Source: a virus
Virus record (IMG/VR): IMGVR_UViG_3300017746_000002
Span: 1-64,000 of that record
DNA: 64,000 nt
Strand: one strand, 5' to 3'
Shown: positions 16,324 through 22,216 of the stretch, piece after piece
Layout of the letters: each line of letters opens with the position of its first letter
How positions within the stretch are numbered: the stretch's first letter is position 1
Program-made: the position numbers and the translations under genes
Notes under the pieces: generated by a model
Databases searched by the model: none
What the model was told of the DNA's origin: nothing
What the model saw: the letters and a program-made list of their open reading frames with translations, nothing else

Positions 16324-17167
16324 AGTAGCAAGGAAGTCATTTAAAATAAGACCATCTGGGAGAAGTACTGATTTTATTTCTCCTAGTTTTGGTCACGGTT
16401 GTTTATATAACTGTTCTTATTGTTACATGAAGCGGCATAAAGCTAAAGGTTTAAATATTGCTACTAATACAGGTGACATATTAACAGCTATAAACAATCA
16501 TGCATATTTTACTCCTGTAGATAAACCTAATCAAACGCATCCGGATTTTACTACATATGATATTAGTTGTAATGAAGATTTTGCATTACATGCTAAACAC
16601 CATGATTGGAAAAGAACTTTTAAATTCTTTAAAGATCACCCTATTGCTATGGGATCCTTTGCAACTAAGTATGTTAATTATAAACTTCTTTCACTTAACC
16701 CTGAAGGTAAGATAAGGATTAGGTTTAGTTTAATGCCACAAAAAATGGCAGACATACATGAGCCTCATACATCTAAGATTATTGATAGGATACATGCTAT
16801 CAATTCTTTTATAGATGCTGGATATGATGTTCATATTAACTACAGTCCTATCATAGTATATGATGGTTGGTTAGATGACTATAAAAAGTTGTTTGATATG
16901 GTCAACCGTTATGTAGACTATAAAGATCAAGTTCTATCTGAATGTATATTTCTTACACACAACTTAAATAAACATGTTGTTAATTTAGAAAATCACCCTG
17001 AGACAGAACAAACTTTATGGACACCTGACATACAAGAAGCTAAGACATCAGAATATGGAGGAAGTAATTTAAGATACAGGCATACACTTAAAAGAGAATA
17101 TATATATCAGTTTAAACAACTGCACAATAGTATAATCCCTTGGAATAAGATAAGGTATATTTTTTAA
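16313..17167 (+). CDS. Radical SAM protein of the spore photoproduct lyase family
   Basis: A 284-residue probable radical SAM enzyme. Its cluster motif is 'GCLYNCSYCYMKRH' with cysteines at residues 30, 34 and 37 (CxxxCxxC), expected to hold a 4Fe-4S cluster that cleaves S-adenosylmethionine. The overall pattern ('SPSFGHGCLYNCSYCY', 'RIRFSLMPQ', 'HINYSPIIVYDGW') resembles spore photoproduct lyase-like proteins, which repair thymine photoproducts in DNA. Its presence in a non-spore context beside a dNTP hydrolase suggests DNA repair or base modification. Whether it has the extra catalytic Cys of true SPL near the C-terminus is not clear: no suitable Cys appears after 'VLSEC' near 207. Confidence 0.75.
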   Translation: MISKVARKSFKIRPSGRSTDFISPSFGHGCLYNCSYCYMKRHKAKGLNIATNTGDILTAINNHAYFTPVDKPNQTHPDFTTYDISCNEDFALHAKHHDWKRTFKFFKDHPIAMGSFATKYVNYKLLSLNPEGKIRIRFSLMPQKMADIHEPHTSKIIDRIHAINSFIDAGYDVHINYSPIIVYDGWLDDYKKLFDMVNRYVDYKDQVLSECIFLTHNLNKHVVNLENHPETEQTLWTPDIQEAKTSEYGGSNLRYRHTLKREYIYQFKQLHNSIIPWNKIRYIF

Positions 17168-17182
17168 TTTGAAAAATAAATA

Positions 17183-17275
17183 ATGTTAGAAAGAGACACG
17201 TTTTTATTTGCTGCAGGATTAGCAGCAATTATATATTTAATTTATAAACAATGGCAGAGAGATGGAAGGATCTGA
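17183..17275 (+). CDS. 30-residue single-pass membrane peptide
   Basis: A short frame starting at an ATG with an A-rich leader (GAAAAATAAATA) encodes 30 residues. Residues about 7-21 ('FLFAAGLAAIIYLIY') form a clear transmembrane helix with a basic tail ('KQWQRDGR'), so it would sit in the inner membrane with the C-terminus inside. It overlaps the next gene by 14 bp. Coding status rests on composition and the fit of the gap, not on homology. Confidence 0.5.
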   Translation: MLERDTFLFAAGLAAIIYLIYKQWQRDGRI

Positions 17276-17474
17276 TATAAAATCTTTAATTGATCTAGGG
17301 TATTGGCCTACTGTGGTTCCTACTAAAAATGGAAAAAGATGGAGATTATCCATCTATAAGAAGGTAAAAAATACCTGGAATATTGATCAAAAAAAATTAT
17401 TCAATAACCCGTTCAAAGCATATGAATGGGCTATTGAATATCTTTCTGAAATATATTATGCTGCTGAGAAGTAA
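17262..17474 (+). CDS. Hypothetical small protein, last gene of the + strand module
   Basis: A 70-residue soluble protein with a compact aromatic and basic pattern ('LGYWPTVVPTKNGKRWRLS', 'NNPFKAYEWAIEYLSE') that looks like a real small domain. It overlaps the tiny membrane peptide upstream by 14 bp. It also overlaps the opposite-strand gene 17456-17854 tail to tail by 19 bp, so there is no terminator between the two convergent modules. No function is assigned. Confidence 0.6.
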   Translation: MEGSDIKSLIDLGYWPTVVPTKNGKRWRLSIYKKVKNTWNIDQKKLFNNPFKAYEWAIEYLSEIYYAAEK

Positions 17475-17854
17475 CCGTATTCTACACGTGCTGTTCCAGT
17501 TGCAGATGATGCTACATTTATTATAGTACCTGGAGCTATAGGTAAGTATAAGAACTCACCTAACTCTAGTCTACCTATAGTAAAAGCTGTTAAAGTTGCT
17601 TCACATAAACCTTTAAATACTATTGTAACAAAGTTTTGGCCAACTGCTCCTGTATTTTTTATATATAAAAATGTTCTTGTTGGTGTTGTTGCTGGAGAAT
17701 TGTATATTTCTACGTCTGCACCTGCAGCAATATCAAAACCACCTGTTTCAATAGCTGGTGCTGATACATTATTACTTTTACTATAGTCTACAGCAATTGG
17801 ATCAGAAGTTACAGCAGTACCGCTTATCATTAATCTAGTTGAAATTGTTGCCAT
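17456..17854 (-). CDS. Small beta-rich virion-like protein (paralogue A)
   Basis: A 132-residue Thr/Ala/Gly-rich protein with alternating strand-like segments, typical of phage decoration or head-tail surface proteins. It resembles the next gene upstream (17876-18244): both share a 'LYIKNT'/'MYVRNT' strand, a 'L.LGEFLYLPI'/'LRPGEFMFVPI' strand and a terminal 'VEYGYF'/'CEYGIW' strand. The two are probably tandem duplicates, perhaps subunits of one surface structure. The ATG is preceded by AAAAAAAAATAAAATGG, a leader type repeated in this late module. Structural role is inferred from composition and late location. Confidence 0.65.
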   Translation of the reverse strand: MATISTRLMISGTAVTSDPIAVDYSKSNNVSAPAIETGGFDIAAGADVEIYNSPATTPTRTFLYIKNTGAVGQNFVTIVFKGLCEATLTAFTIGRLELGEFLYLPIAPGTIINVASSATGTARVEYGYFSAA

Positions 17855-17875
17855 TTTATTTTTTTTTATTTATTA

Positions 17876-18244
17876 TTATACTTTTGTCCATATACCATAC
17901 TCACAAGTAGTATCTAAAGAACCTTTTGCTTCAAGTTGTACAGCTGCTTCAGGGATTGGTACAAACATAAACTCTCCTGGTCTTAAAACACCAAGTGATT
18001 GTGTTCCATATCTTATTTCTATAGTTGCTGCTGTAGTAGGCTCAGTATTTCTAACATACATATAACCACCTGCTGTTGTTGATGCACCTAATCTACCAAA
18101 CGCTGCAGATGAAACCTTTAGTGCACCTGATTCAATAGTAGGATTACCAATAGCTAAAGAAATAGTTCTAGAAACATTCAAAGATTGTGTAGTCATACCA
18201 GCTCCTGATAATGTAAGAGCTGCAGTGATTGTTGATGTTGCCAT
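17876..18244 (-). CDS. Small beta-rich virion-like protein (paralogue B)
   Basis: A 122-residue companion of the 17456-17854 protein with the same strand order and a matching C-terminal half. It has no signal peptide and no Cys pairs apart from one near the end. Composition (Thr, Ala, Gly, few Lys) fits a surface or decoration protein. It starts at ATG with an AATTAATTAAAATAAAAATAG leader. The pair most likely forms a homologous array or hetero-oligomer on the particle. Confidence 0.65.
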   Translation of the reverse strand: MATSTITAALTLSGAGMTTQSLNVSRTISLAIGNPTIESGALKVSSAAFGRLGASTTAGGYMYVRNTEPTTAATIEIRYGTQSLGVLRPGEFMFVPIPEAAVQLEAKGSLDTTCEYGIWTKV

Positions 18245-18269
18245 AATTTTCTATTTTTATTTTAATTAA

Positions 18270-18524
18270 TTATTTCTTTTTTCTTGTAGTGGTTTTCTTT
18301 CTTTTACTTCCTTTTAATCTAGATTTTTCTTTTCTCCCTCTGTTTTTCTTCTCAGTTTCAAAACCTCTAATCTTCCCTCCTTTATGAGAAGCATCAAGTC
18401 CATCACCGTTTCCATAAGTTTTTTTCTTTCTGTTATAAGCATTCAGTTTAGCCCTTTTCTTCTTAGAAGCTTTAGATGACTGAAATTTCTTATACTCTTT
18501 TTTATAATCTCTAGCCTTTGCCAC
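18270..18524 (-). CDS. 84-residue Lys/Arg-rich protein of a common phage family
   Basis: A very basic protein opening 'AKARDYKKEYKKFQSS' and containing 'YGNGDGLDASHKGGK' and a C-terminal run of Lys/Arg/Thr. I recognise this layout from small hypothetical proteins common in marine phages. I start it at the GTG at 18524, because the longer frame to 18566 would begin at TTG with unrelated residues and would overlap the 57-residue gene deeply. The chosen start overlaps that gene by 14 bp. The charge suggests DNA or RNA binding, or neutralisation of packaged DNA. Confidence 0.65.
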   Translation of the reverse strand: MAKARDYKKEYKKFQSSKASKKKRAKLNAYNRKKKTYGNGDGLDASHKGGKIRGFETEKKNRGRKEKSRLKGSKRKKTTTRKKK

Positions 18525-18684
18525 AGATACATACTCCAAAATTAAACAATACAGCACGGTGCTCAACTCCAGGGTTACAGTATAACTCTAATACAGTTAG
18601 CTTACCTAATCTAATAGACACGTCATAGATAGTTTTCTTTTTCTTATCTTTACCTGTCCAAGTATTTGTAAAATTACATTCCAT
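18511..18684 (-). CDS. 57-residue hypothetical protein
   Basis: An ATG frame with the leader AAACAAAATAAAATGG, the same leader style as its neighbours. It encodes a basic N-terminus ('TWTGKDKKKKTIYDVS') and a strand-rich end with four Cys in total ('CNPGVEH', 'GVCICGKG'). The terminal 'CIC' could bind a metal or form disulfides. It overlaps the next gene by 14 bp. No known family is recognised. Confidence 0.5.
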   Translation of the reverse strand: MECNFTNTWTGKDKKKKTIYDVSIRLGKLTVLELYCNPGVEHRAVLFNFGVCICGKG

Positions 18685-18726
18685 TTTATTTTGTTTTAGG
18701 TTGTATCACTATCACACTTATCAGTA

Positions 18727-18813
18727 CTATTTTGTATCCTCACATTGTTTGTTATGTGAACCATCACAACTACCGTCTTTTGCTTTTGTTTTACCGCATA
18801 CACATTTTCCCAT
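18727..18813 (-). CDS. 28-residue CDGSH-like iron-sulfur mini-protein
   Basis: The frame starts at an ATG (18813) behind AAAATAAAATATT and ends at TAG. It contains 'CVCGKTKAKDGSCDGSH', which follows the CDGSH signature C-x-C...CDGSH (Cys 4, 6, 16 and His 20). In this family three Cys and one His hold a 2Fe-2S cluster. The usual 'P-x' before CDGSH is replaced by 'DGS', one residue longer. At 28 residues it is far shorter than cellular CDGSH domains (about 40 or more), so it may form a cluster only as a dimer. It lies 6 bp downstream of the holin gene. Confidence 0.6.
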   Translation of the reverse strand: MGKCVCGKTKAKDGSCDGSHNKQCEDTK

Positions 18814-18819
18814 AATATT

Positions 18820-19212
18820 TTATTTTTTTACTTTCTCTAGTGACCTTCCTCCAAAATAAGCTCCAATCACTGTTATTAATACTAATTGTAATAAACTTTT
18901 CCATTCATCATCTACTACAAATTTAATTGTTCCTGCATCTATAAAGATCATAAGCACTGTACATATCACTAAGAATGCCAACACTAACGGTCTTATGTTT
19001 TTAGATAACCATGAGTCAGACTTCATATCTGATTGCCATCTGGAAGTAATTTCTTTTTCCATTTGGGTCTCATAGCTAGCAATAAGTTCTTTAACTTTTA
19101 ACTCAGCTGCTAACTTTTCTTCATCAGAAGTATGTAGACTGTCAATAACACCCCCTACACCTTTAACAAGTTCAGTAGCACCTGAAGAAAATATCTTACC
19201 TAATATACTCAT
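18820..19212 (-). CDS. Holin-like protein (GTA_holin_3TM type)
   Basis: A 130-residue protein with a cytoplasmic-type helical N-terminus and, from about residue 70, hydrophobic segments ('IRPLVLAFLVICTVLMIFI' and 'LLQLVLITVIGAYFGGRS') ending in 'LEKVKK'. The 'SWLSKNIRPL' lead-in and the 'GAYFGGRSLEK' end match the three-TM holin family named after gene transfer agents. Holins form lesions in the inner membrane at lysis. No endolysin was recognised nearby. Its start shares one base with the preceding stop (TAATG). Confidence 0.75.
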   Translation of the reverse strand: MSILGKIFSSGATELVKGVGGVIDSLHTSDEEKLAAELKVKELIASYETQMEKEITSRWQSDMKSDSWLSKNIRPLVLAFLVICTVLMIFIDAGTIKFVVDDEWKSLLQLVLITVIGAYFGGRSLEKVKK

Positions 19213-19391
19213 TACTTATTTCTTTTACCACCACAACCTCCTGGTAATGATGTAGGAGTGATTCCTAAAGAACCACCTCTCTTATACATCTTCATTTTTG
19301 GTTTCATCATTCCACCTCCATGTCCATAAGATGCCATTTTTTTCTTTGAACCACCGTTTCCGTAGCTCATATTTGCTTTTTTCTTCATCAT
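19212..19391 (-). CDS. 59-residue Gly/Lys/Met-rich small phage protein
   Basis: An ATG frame giving 'MSYGNGGSKKKMASYGHGGG' followed by 'MKPKMKMYKRGG' and a Gly-rich end with one Cys. This composition recurs in small hypothetical proteins of marine phages. It overlaps the holin start by one base (TAATG), implying translational coupling. No fold is predicted with confidence; an unstructured nucleic-acid-binding or virion peptide is possible. Confidence 0.55.
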   Translation of the reverse strand: MMKKKANMSYGNGGSKKKMASYGHGGGMMKPKMKMYKRGGSLGITPTSLPGGCGGKRNK

Positions 19392-19397
19392 AATACT

Positions 19398-19490
19398 TTA
19401 TTTTTTAGTGCAGCATTTTTTTGAGCACCATCCTAAACAAATAGTACCAAAAGAAATCTTGCATAATAGTTTACATATAAATTCTTTCAT
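19398..19490 (-). CDS. 30-residue Cys-rich peptide
   Basis: The ATG frame encodes six cysteines in 30 residues ('ICKLLCKISFGTICLGWCSK' then 'KCCTKK'). The middle is hydrophobic enough to insert in membranes, and the ends are basic. It sits in line with its neighbours, with a 6-bp gap to the next gene, which supports real coding. Metal binding, disulfides or lipidation are possible; no family is recognised. Confidence 0.45.
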   Translation of the reverse strand: MKEFICKLLCKISFGTICLGWCSKKCCTKK

Positions 19491-19500
19491 AGTTTTAATT

Positions 19501-19941
19501 TTAAGCTGTTGCAAATGTTATATCAATTGCTGTTACACCAGAAATAACCGGAGCTTCACCTAAGTAACCTACAGCACATGGATTGTGAACCCATACCATT
19601 GTTTCTCCAGCTGCACTACCACCAATCATATTTGTAATTGTTCTCCAACAACCAGGAGCATAGCTATCAGCAATAGTTAATGTAACTGTATCAACACCAG
19701 TAAATAGACCACCTTTACAAGAATCAAAAAAGAATTTTATTTCTCCTGTTAAATGTTCTATACCTCTAAGTCTACTAAGAGGATGTATTAAAGTTTTACC
19801 AACTGCACGTGCATCTTCACAAGTACTAAAACCAAGTAATAAACCACCTCCTAATCCTCTAGTTGATGCAGGAAGTACTGCTGCGCCTCTTTTAGGAGCT
19901 GCTTTTTCTTCACCTTTCTTTTTTGGAACTTTCTCTGCCAT
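19501..19941 (-). CDS. Probable small virion protein
   Basis: A 146-residue protein with a basic N-terminus ('EKVPKKKGEEKAAPKRG') and a beta-rich remainder with a few Cys ('FFFDSCKGGLFTGVDTVT', 'APGCWRTITNMIGG'). It has no signal peptide. The leader AATTAAAATAAAATGGC is the late-gene type. Composition resembles phage head or tail decoration proteins. A gap of 70 AT-rich bases (19942-20011) separates it from the next gene upstream; I see no feature in it. Confidence 0.6.
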   Translation of the reverse strand: MAEKVPKKKGEEKAAPKRGAAVLPASTRGLGGGLLLGFSTCEDARAVGKTLIHPLSRLRGIEHLTGEIKFFFDSCKGGLFTGVDTVTLTIADSYAPGCWRTITNMIGGSAAGETMVWVHNPCAVGYLGEAPVISGVTAIDITFATA

Positions 19942-20011
19942 TTTATTTTATTTTAATTTTTTTAATCACTTTATATATTATAATATACAAAATATCTGAG
20001 ATATATGCTAG

Positions 20012-20242
20012 TTATTTTTTACTTTTTACTTTCTCAAAAGCGCTAATACCAAAACATCCTAGTGTTACAAGAACAAATGAATTATATATAGTATCATTAA
20101 TTAATAAATAAGCATCATCTCCAGAATATACAAAACTTGTAGTAAGATCTGCAACAGCAAATAATACCATAATAGCAAAGGATATAAAACCAACTATATT
20201 CTTTTCATTAATGTTATTCTTATCTTTAAATATTTTCCACAT
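20012..20242 (-). CDS. 76-residue two-TM membrane protein
   Basis: A small membrane protein with two hydrophobic segments ('IVGFISFAIMVLFAVADL' and 'SFVLVTLGCFGISAFEKV'), a short loop between them and a charged C-terminus. The size and topology are those of a small holin or antiholin, and the 3-TM holin is 1 kb away. It starts with ATG sharing one base with the preceding stop. Function is inferred from topology only. Confidence 0.6.
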   Translation of the reverse strand: MWKIFKDKNNINEKNIVGFISFAIMVLFAVADLTTSFVYSGDDAYLLINDTIYNSFVLVTLGCFGISAFEKVKSKK

Positions 20243-20469
20243 TACTTTTTCTTTTTAGGTTTTGTGTGCCCCCACCCTTTTTTCTTTAATTCTAAATGCT
20301 TCTTCATAGTATTAGCCTTTACACCTTTACCGGCTTTACTGTACATCATATGTGGTTTAAATTTTTTTGCCATAATATTTTCTGTTTTGTAGGGACAATT
20401 CTTGCAACCGTTATTACAACAATATCCTCTTTCTAATAATATTTCTTTACTTAACGGTTCATAATTCAT
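20242..20469 (-). CDS. Cys-motif plus basic-tail small protein (possible two-in-one gene)
   Basis: Seventy-five residues in two parts. The first 31 residues carry 'ERGYCCNNGCKNCPYK', the CCxxGCxxCPY pattern of the DUF5522-type metal-binding motif. From Met33 a second part opens 'AKKFKPHMMYSKAGKGVKAN' and ends in Lys-rich repeats, resembling a separate small protein of marine phages. The internal ATG (20373) has an A-rich upstream (ACAGAAAATATT), so it could be an independent start. Either a fusion or two nested products is possible. Confidence 0.55.
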   Translation of the reverse strand: MNYEPLSKEILLERGYCCNNGCKNCPYKTENIMAKKFKPHMMYSKAGKGVKANTMKKHLELKKKGWGHTKPKKKK

Positions 20470-20470
20470 T

Positions 20471-20743
20471 TTAACATTTCCATCTTCTCATAGCAAGCGC
20501 CTTACGTGTTGGCTTTCCATTTGGTTTTTTCATTGGTCCTTTCATACCTTTAAACCTAGCACAAAAAGATTTCTTTCTTGGACCTCCACCTGGCTGAGGC
20601 GCTTTAAGTTTAGATCCAGTTTTCTTATTGATCATTCTACGGCCCTTAGCAGTTAACCCACCTTTTTTACTTTTACAACCGTTTTTAATACCACAACCTT
20701 TAGTGGCACCTTTCTTCTTAACTGTTTTCTTTTTAGTAGCCAT
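20471..20743 (-). CDS. Basic Gly/Lys-rich small protein (DUF6321-like)
   Basis: Ninety residues, Lys-rich, with 'GGLTAKGRRMINKKTGSKLK', 'PGGGPRKKSFCARFKGMKG' and a 'RRWKC' end. This matches a small family common in phages (I believe DUF6321), with the conserved 'KSFCARM/F.GM' core. Function is unknown; the charge and Cys residues suggest nucleic-acid or metal binding. Its start shares one base with the stop of the gene upstream, so the cassette is translated in a coupled chain. Confidence 0.6.
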   Translation of the reverse strand: MATKKKTVKKKGATKGCGIKNGCKSKKGGLTAKGRRMINKKTGSKLKAPQPGGGPRKKSFCARFKGMKGPMKKPNGKPTRKALAMRRWKC

Positions 20744-21000
20744 TATTTTTTTCTTTTCTTTATTGAGCTAGTACGTTTACCCATACCTACACGTTTCTTT
20801 TCTGCAACAGCTTTAGATTTTTGACTCTTAGACATTGACCCCCATGTTCTAGGTGTTTTCTTTGACACACGCTTAGTAGGTCTACACTTTTTAGTCTTCT
20901 TGTTTTTAGAAGATCCACAAGCATTACCTTTTTCATCTTTCCATTTCTCTTTAAACCAACGTTTAAGAGCTGCACCCTTTGCTGTTTTTCTTACTGCCAT
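20743..21000 (-). CDS. 85-residue basic protein of a family shared with large DNA viruses
   Basis: Opens 'VRKTAKGAALKRWFKEKWKD' and continues with 'CGSSKNKKTKKCRPTKRVSK' and a serine/lysine tail. I recognise the 'LKRWFKEKW(V)D...CG...CRP.K.V..KTP' layout from short proteins of phages and algal or giant DNA viruses. Its role is unknown. It is very basic, with two Cys, so binding to nucleic acid is plausible. Both ends overlap neighbours by one base. Confidence 0.6.
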   Translation of the reverse strand: MAVRKTAKGAALKRWFKEKWKDEKGNACGSSKNKKTKKCRPTKRVSKKTPRTWGSMSKSQKSKAVAEKKRVGMGKRTSSIKKRKK

Positions 21001-21176
21001 TATTTATTTTTTCTACATTTAGCTATTGCACCACTAGCATATGCTGATGGGAATACTTTATATTGTCTTTTTACTTTATGGTAACAAGCATCTTTAGTTG
21101 ACCCTCCTTTTTTCTTTCTAGGTAATGCCTTCTTTCTTTTAGGTCCACACCCACATGACTTTCTTTTTTTTCTCAT
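21000..21176 (-). CDS. 58-residue basic protein with a PSAYASG motif
   Basis: An ATG frame (start 21176) encoding 'RKKRKSCGCGPKRKKAL' and then 'DACYHKVKRQYKVFPSAYAS' and 'GAIAKCRKNK'. The 'KVK..YKV.PSAYASGA..KCRK' core is typical of a small family (DUF5872-like) seen across phages and large DNA viruses. Its function is unknown. It heads a chain of three basic genes linked by TAATG overlaps and lies 2 bp downstream of the outer-membrane barrel gene. Confidence 0.6.
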   Translation of the reverse strand: MRKKRKSCGCGPKRKKALPRKKKGGSTKDACYHKVKRQYKVFPSAYASGAIAKCRKNK

Positions 21177-21178
21177 AT

Positions 21179-22216
21179 CTAAAATATTATATAGTTAACT
21201 CCAAACTTAAAATCATACCACTTTCTGTCCCAATACTTATGATACTTACCTTCTACAAAGGCCCCAAGACTTTTTGTTATTTTATATCCAAAGATCATAC
21301 CTGCATTGTAATCTAACCATTGTCCACCATGAAACTTATGGTATGAATATATACCGCCATCATCATAGTGCCAAGGTATAACGTTACCCCAAGCATGCAT
21401 CCACACTTCTTTCTTATATTTATAATAGTCAAAACCAAATACTAATGAATGACTCCATTGTCTATCTAGCTTACTTCGTTCTGAGACAACATAATCTGCA
21501 AGTACTTGTGGTATAACTACAGCTTCCCACACTTCCGGGGTAGTTGCAACAATGTTCCCACTAGGATCCATATACTCACTGTTATGTACATCTACATTAT
21601 ATCCCTCCTGTATAGCAAGATACGTATAATGTATACCGCCATTTGCTAGCAACCATTCTGCTAAAGGATCAAACCCGTATGGTTCTGAGATTCTCTGTGC
21701 TGCCCCTATGTTAAAAGAGAGAGTTCCAGTCTTCGTATACCTCAACCTTTGTGATGACTCAAAGTATTCTATATCTGCAAACCCATCTTGTAAGTACTCG
21801 GTCTTTAACATCCATTTGTCTGCCACATATCTTACCATATGATGTTGATCAAAGAAGTTAGTCCCTGTTTGTCGTCTCATATCTACTTCAAACAAGTATT
21901 CAAATTTATTCTTTAATCTACCAATTGTAGCTGCATCGTTGAAGGATGTCTCTGTCCCATCTTTAAAATTAATCTTAGGTTCGTATTGGAATCTTTGTAT
22001 CTTTCTTACTCCAAACGTAACCGTATAGTCATATGGTGTCTCTACTATATCTTCTTCTAAAACTCCTGAGTTTATTGAAAATATACTTTGATCAGAAATA
22101 GAATTACCACCATTAACGGATGTATAAAACGTTGAGTATTTAAAGAAGTCTTCAAATATCTGAGCATTAACATTGATCGTTATTAATATAAAAAGTATAC
22201 TTAAAAGTTTTTTCAT
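21179..22216 (-). CDS. Outer-membrane beta-barrel protein with signal peptide
   Basis: A 345-residue protein. Residues 1-18 are a Sec signal peptide ('KKLLSILFILITINVNA' with cleavage before Gln). The rest has alternating aromatic and polar strands ('YTVTFGVRKIQRFQY', 'FEYLFEVDMRR', 'HSLVFGFDYYKYKKEVWM') and ends with an aromatic residue (VNYIIF), the typical end for outer-membrane insertion through BAM. A phage protein of this kind would be exported to the host outer membrane. Blocking superinfection, altering permeability or serving as a receptor decoy are options. It is encoded directly downstream of the giant adhesin gene with a one-base overlap. Confidence 0.75.
   Translation of the reverse strand: MKKLLSILFILITINVNAQIFEDFFKYSTFYTSVNGGNSISDQSIFSINSGVLEEDIVETPYDYTVTFGVRKIQRFQYEPKINFKDGTETSFNDAATIGRLKNKFEYLFEVDMRRQTGTNFFDQHHMVRYVADKWMLKTEYLQDGFADIEYFESSQRLRYTKTGTLSFNIGAAQRISEPYGFDPLAEWLLANGGIHYTYLAIQEGYNVDVHNSEYMDPSGNIVATTPEVWEAVVIPQVLADYVVSERSKLDRQWSHSLVFGFDYYKYKKEVWMHAWGNVIPWHYDDGGIYSYHKFHGGQWLDYNAGMIFGYKITKSLGAFVEGKYHKYWDRKWYDFKFGVNYIIF

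Noticed and set aside
18525-18566. Longer start (TTG at 18566) for the basic protein ending at 18270
   Set aside because: The added residues are unlike the family, and the extension would overlap the 57-residue gene by over 50 bp. The GTG at 18524 fits the conserved opening.
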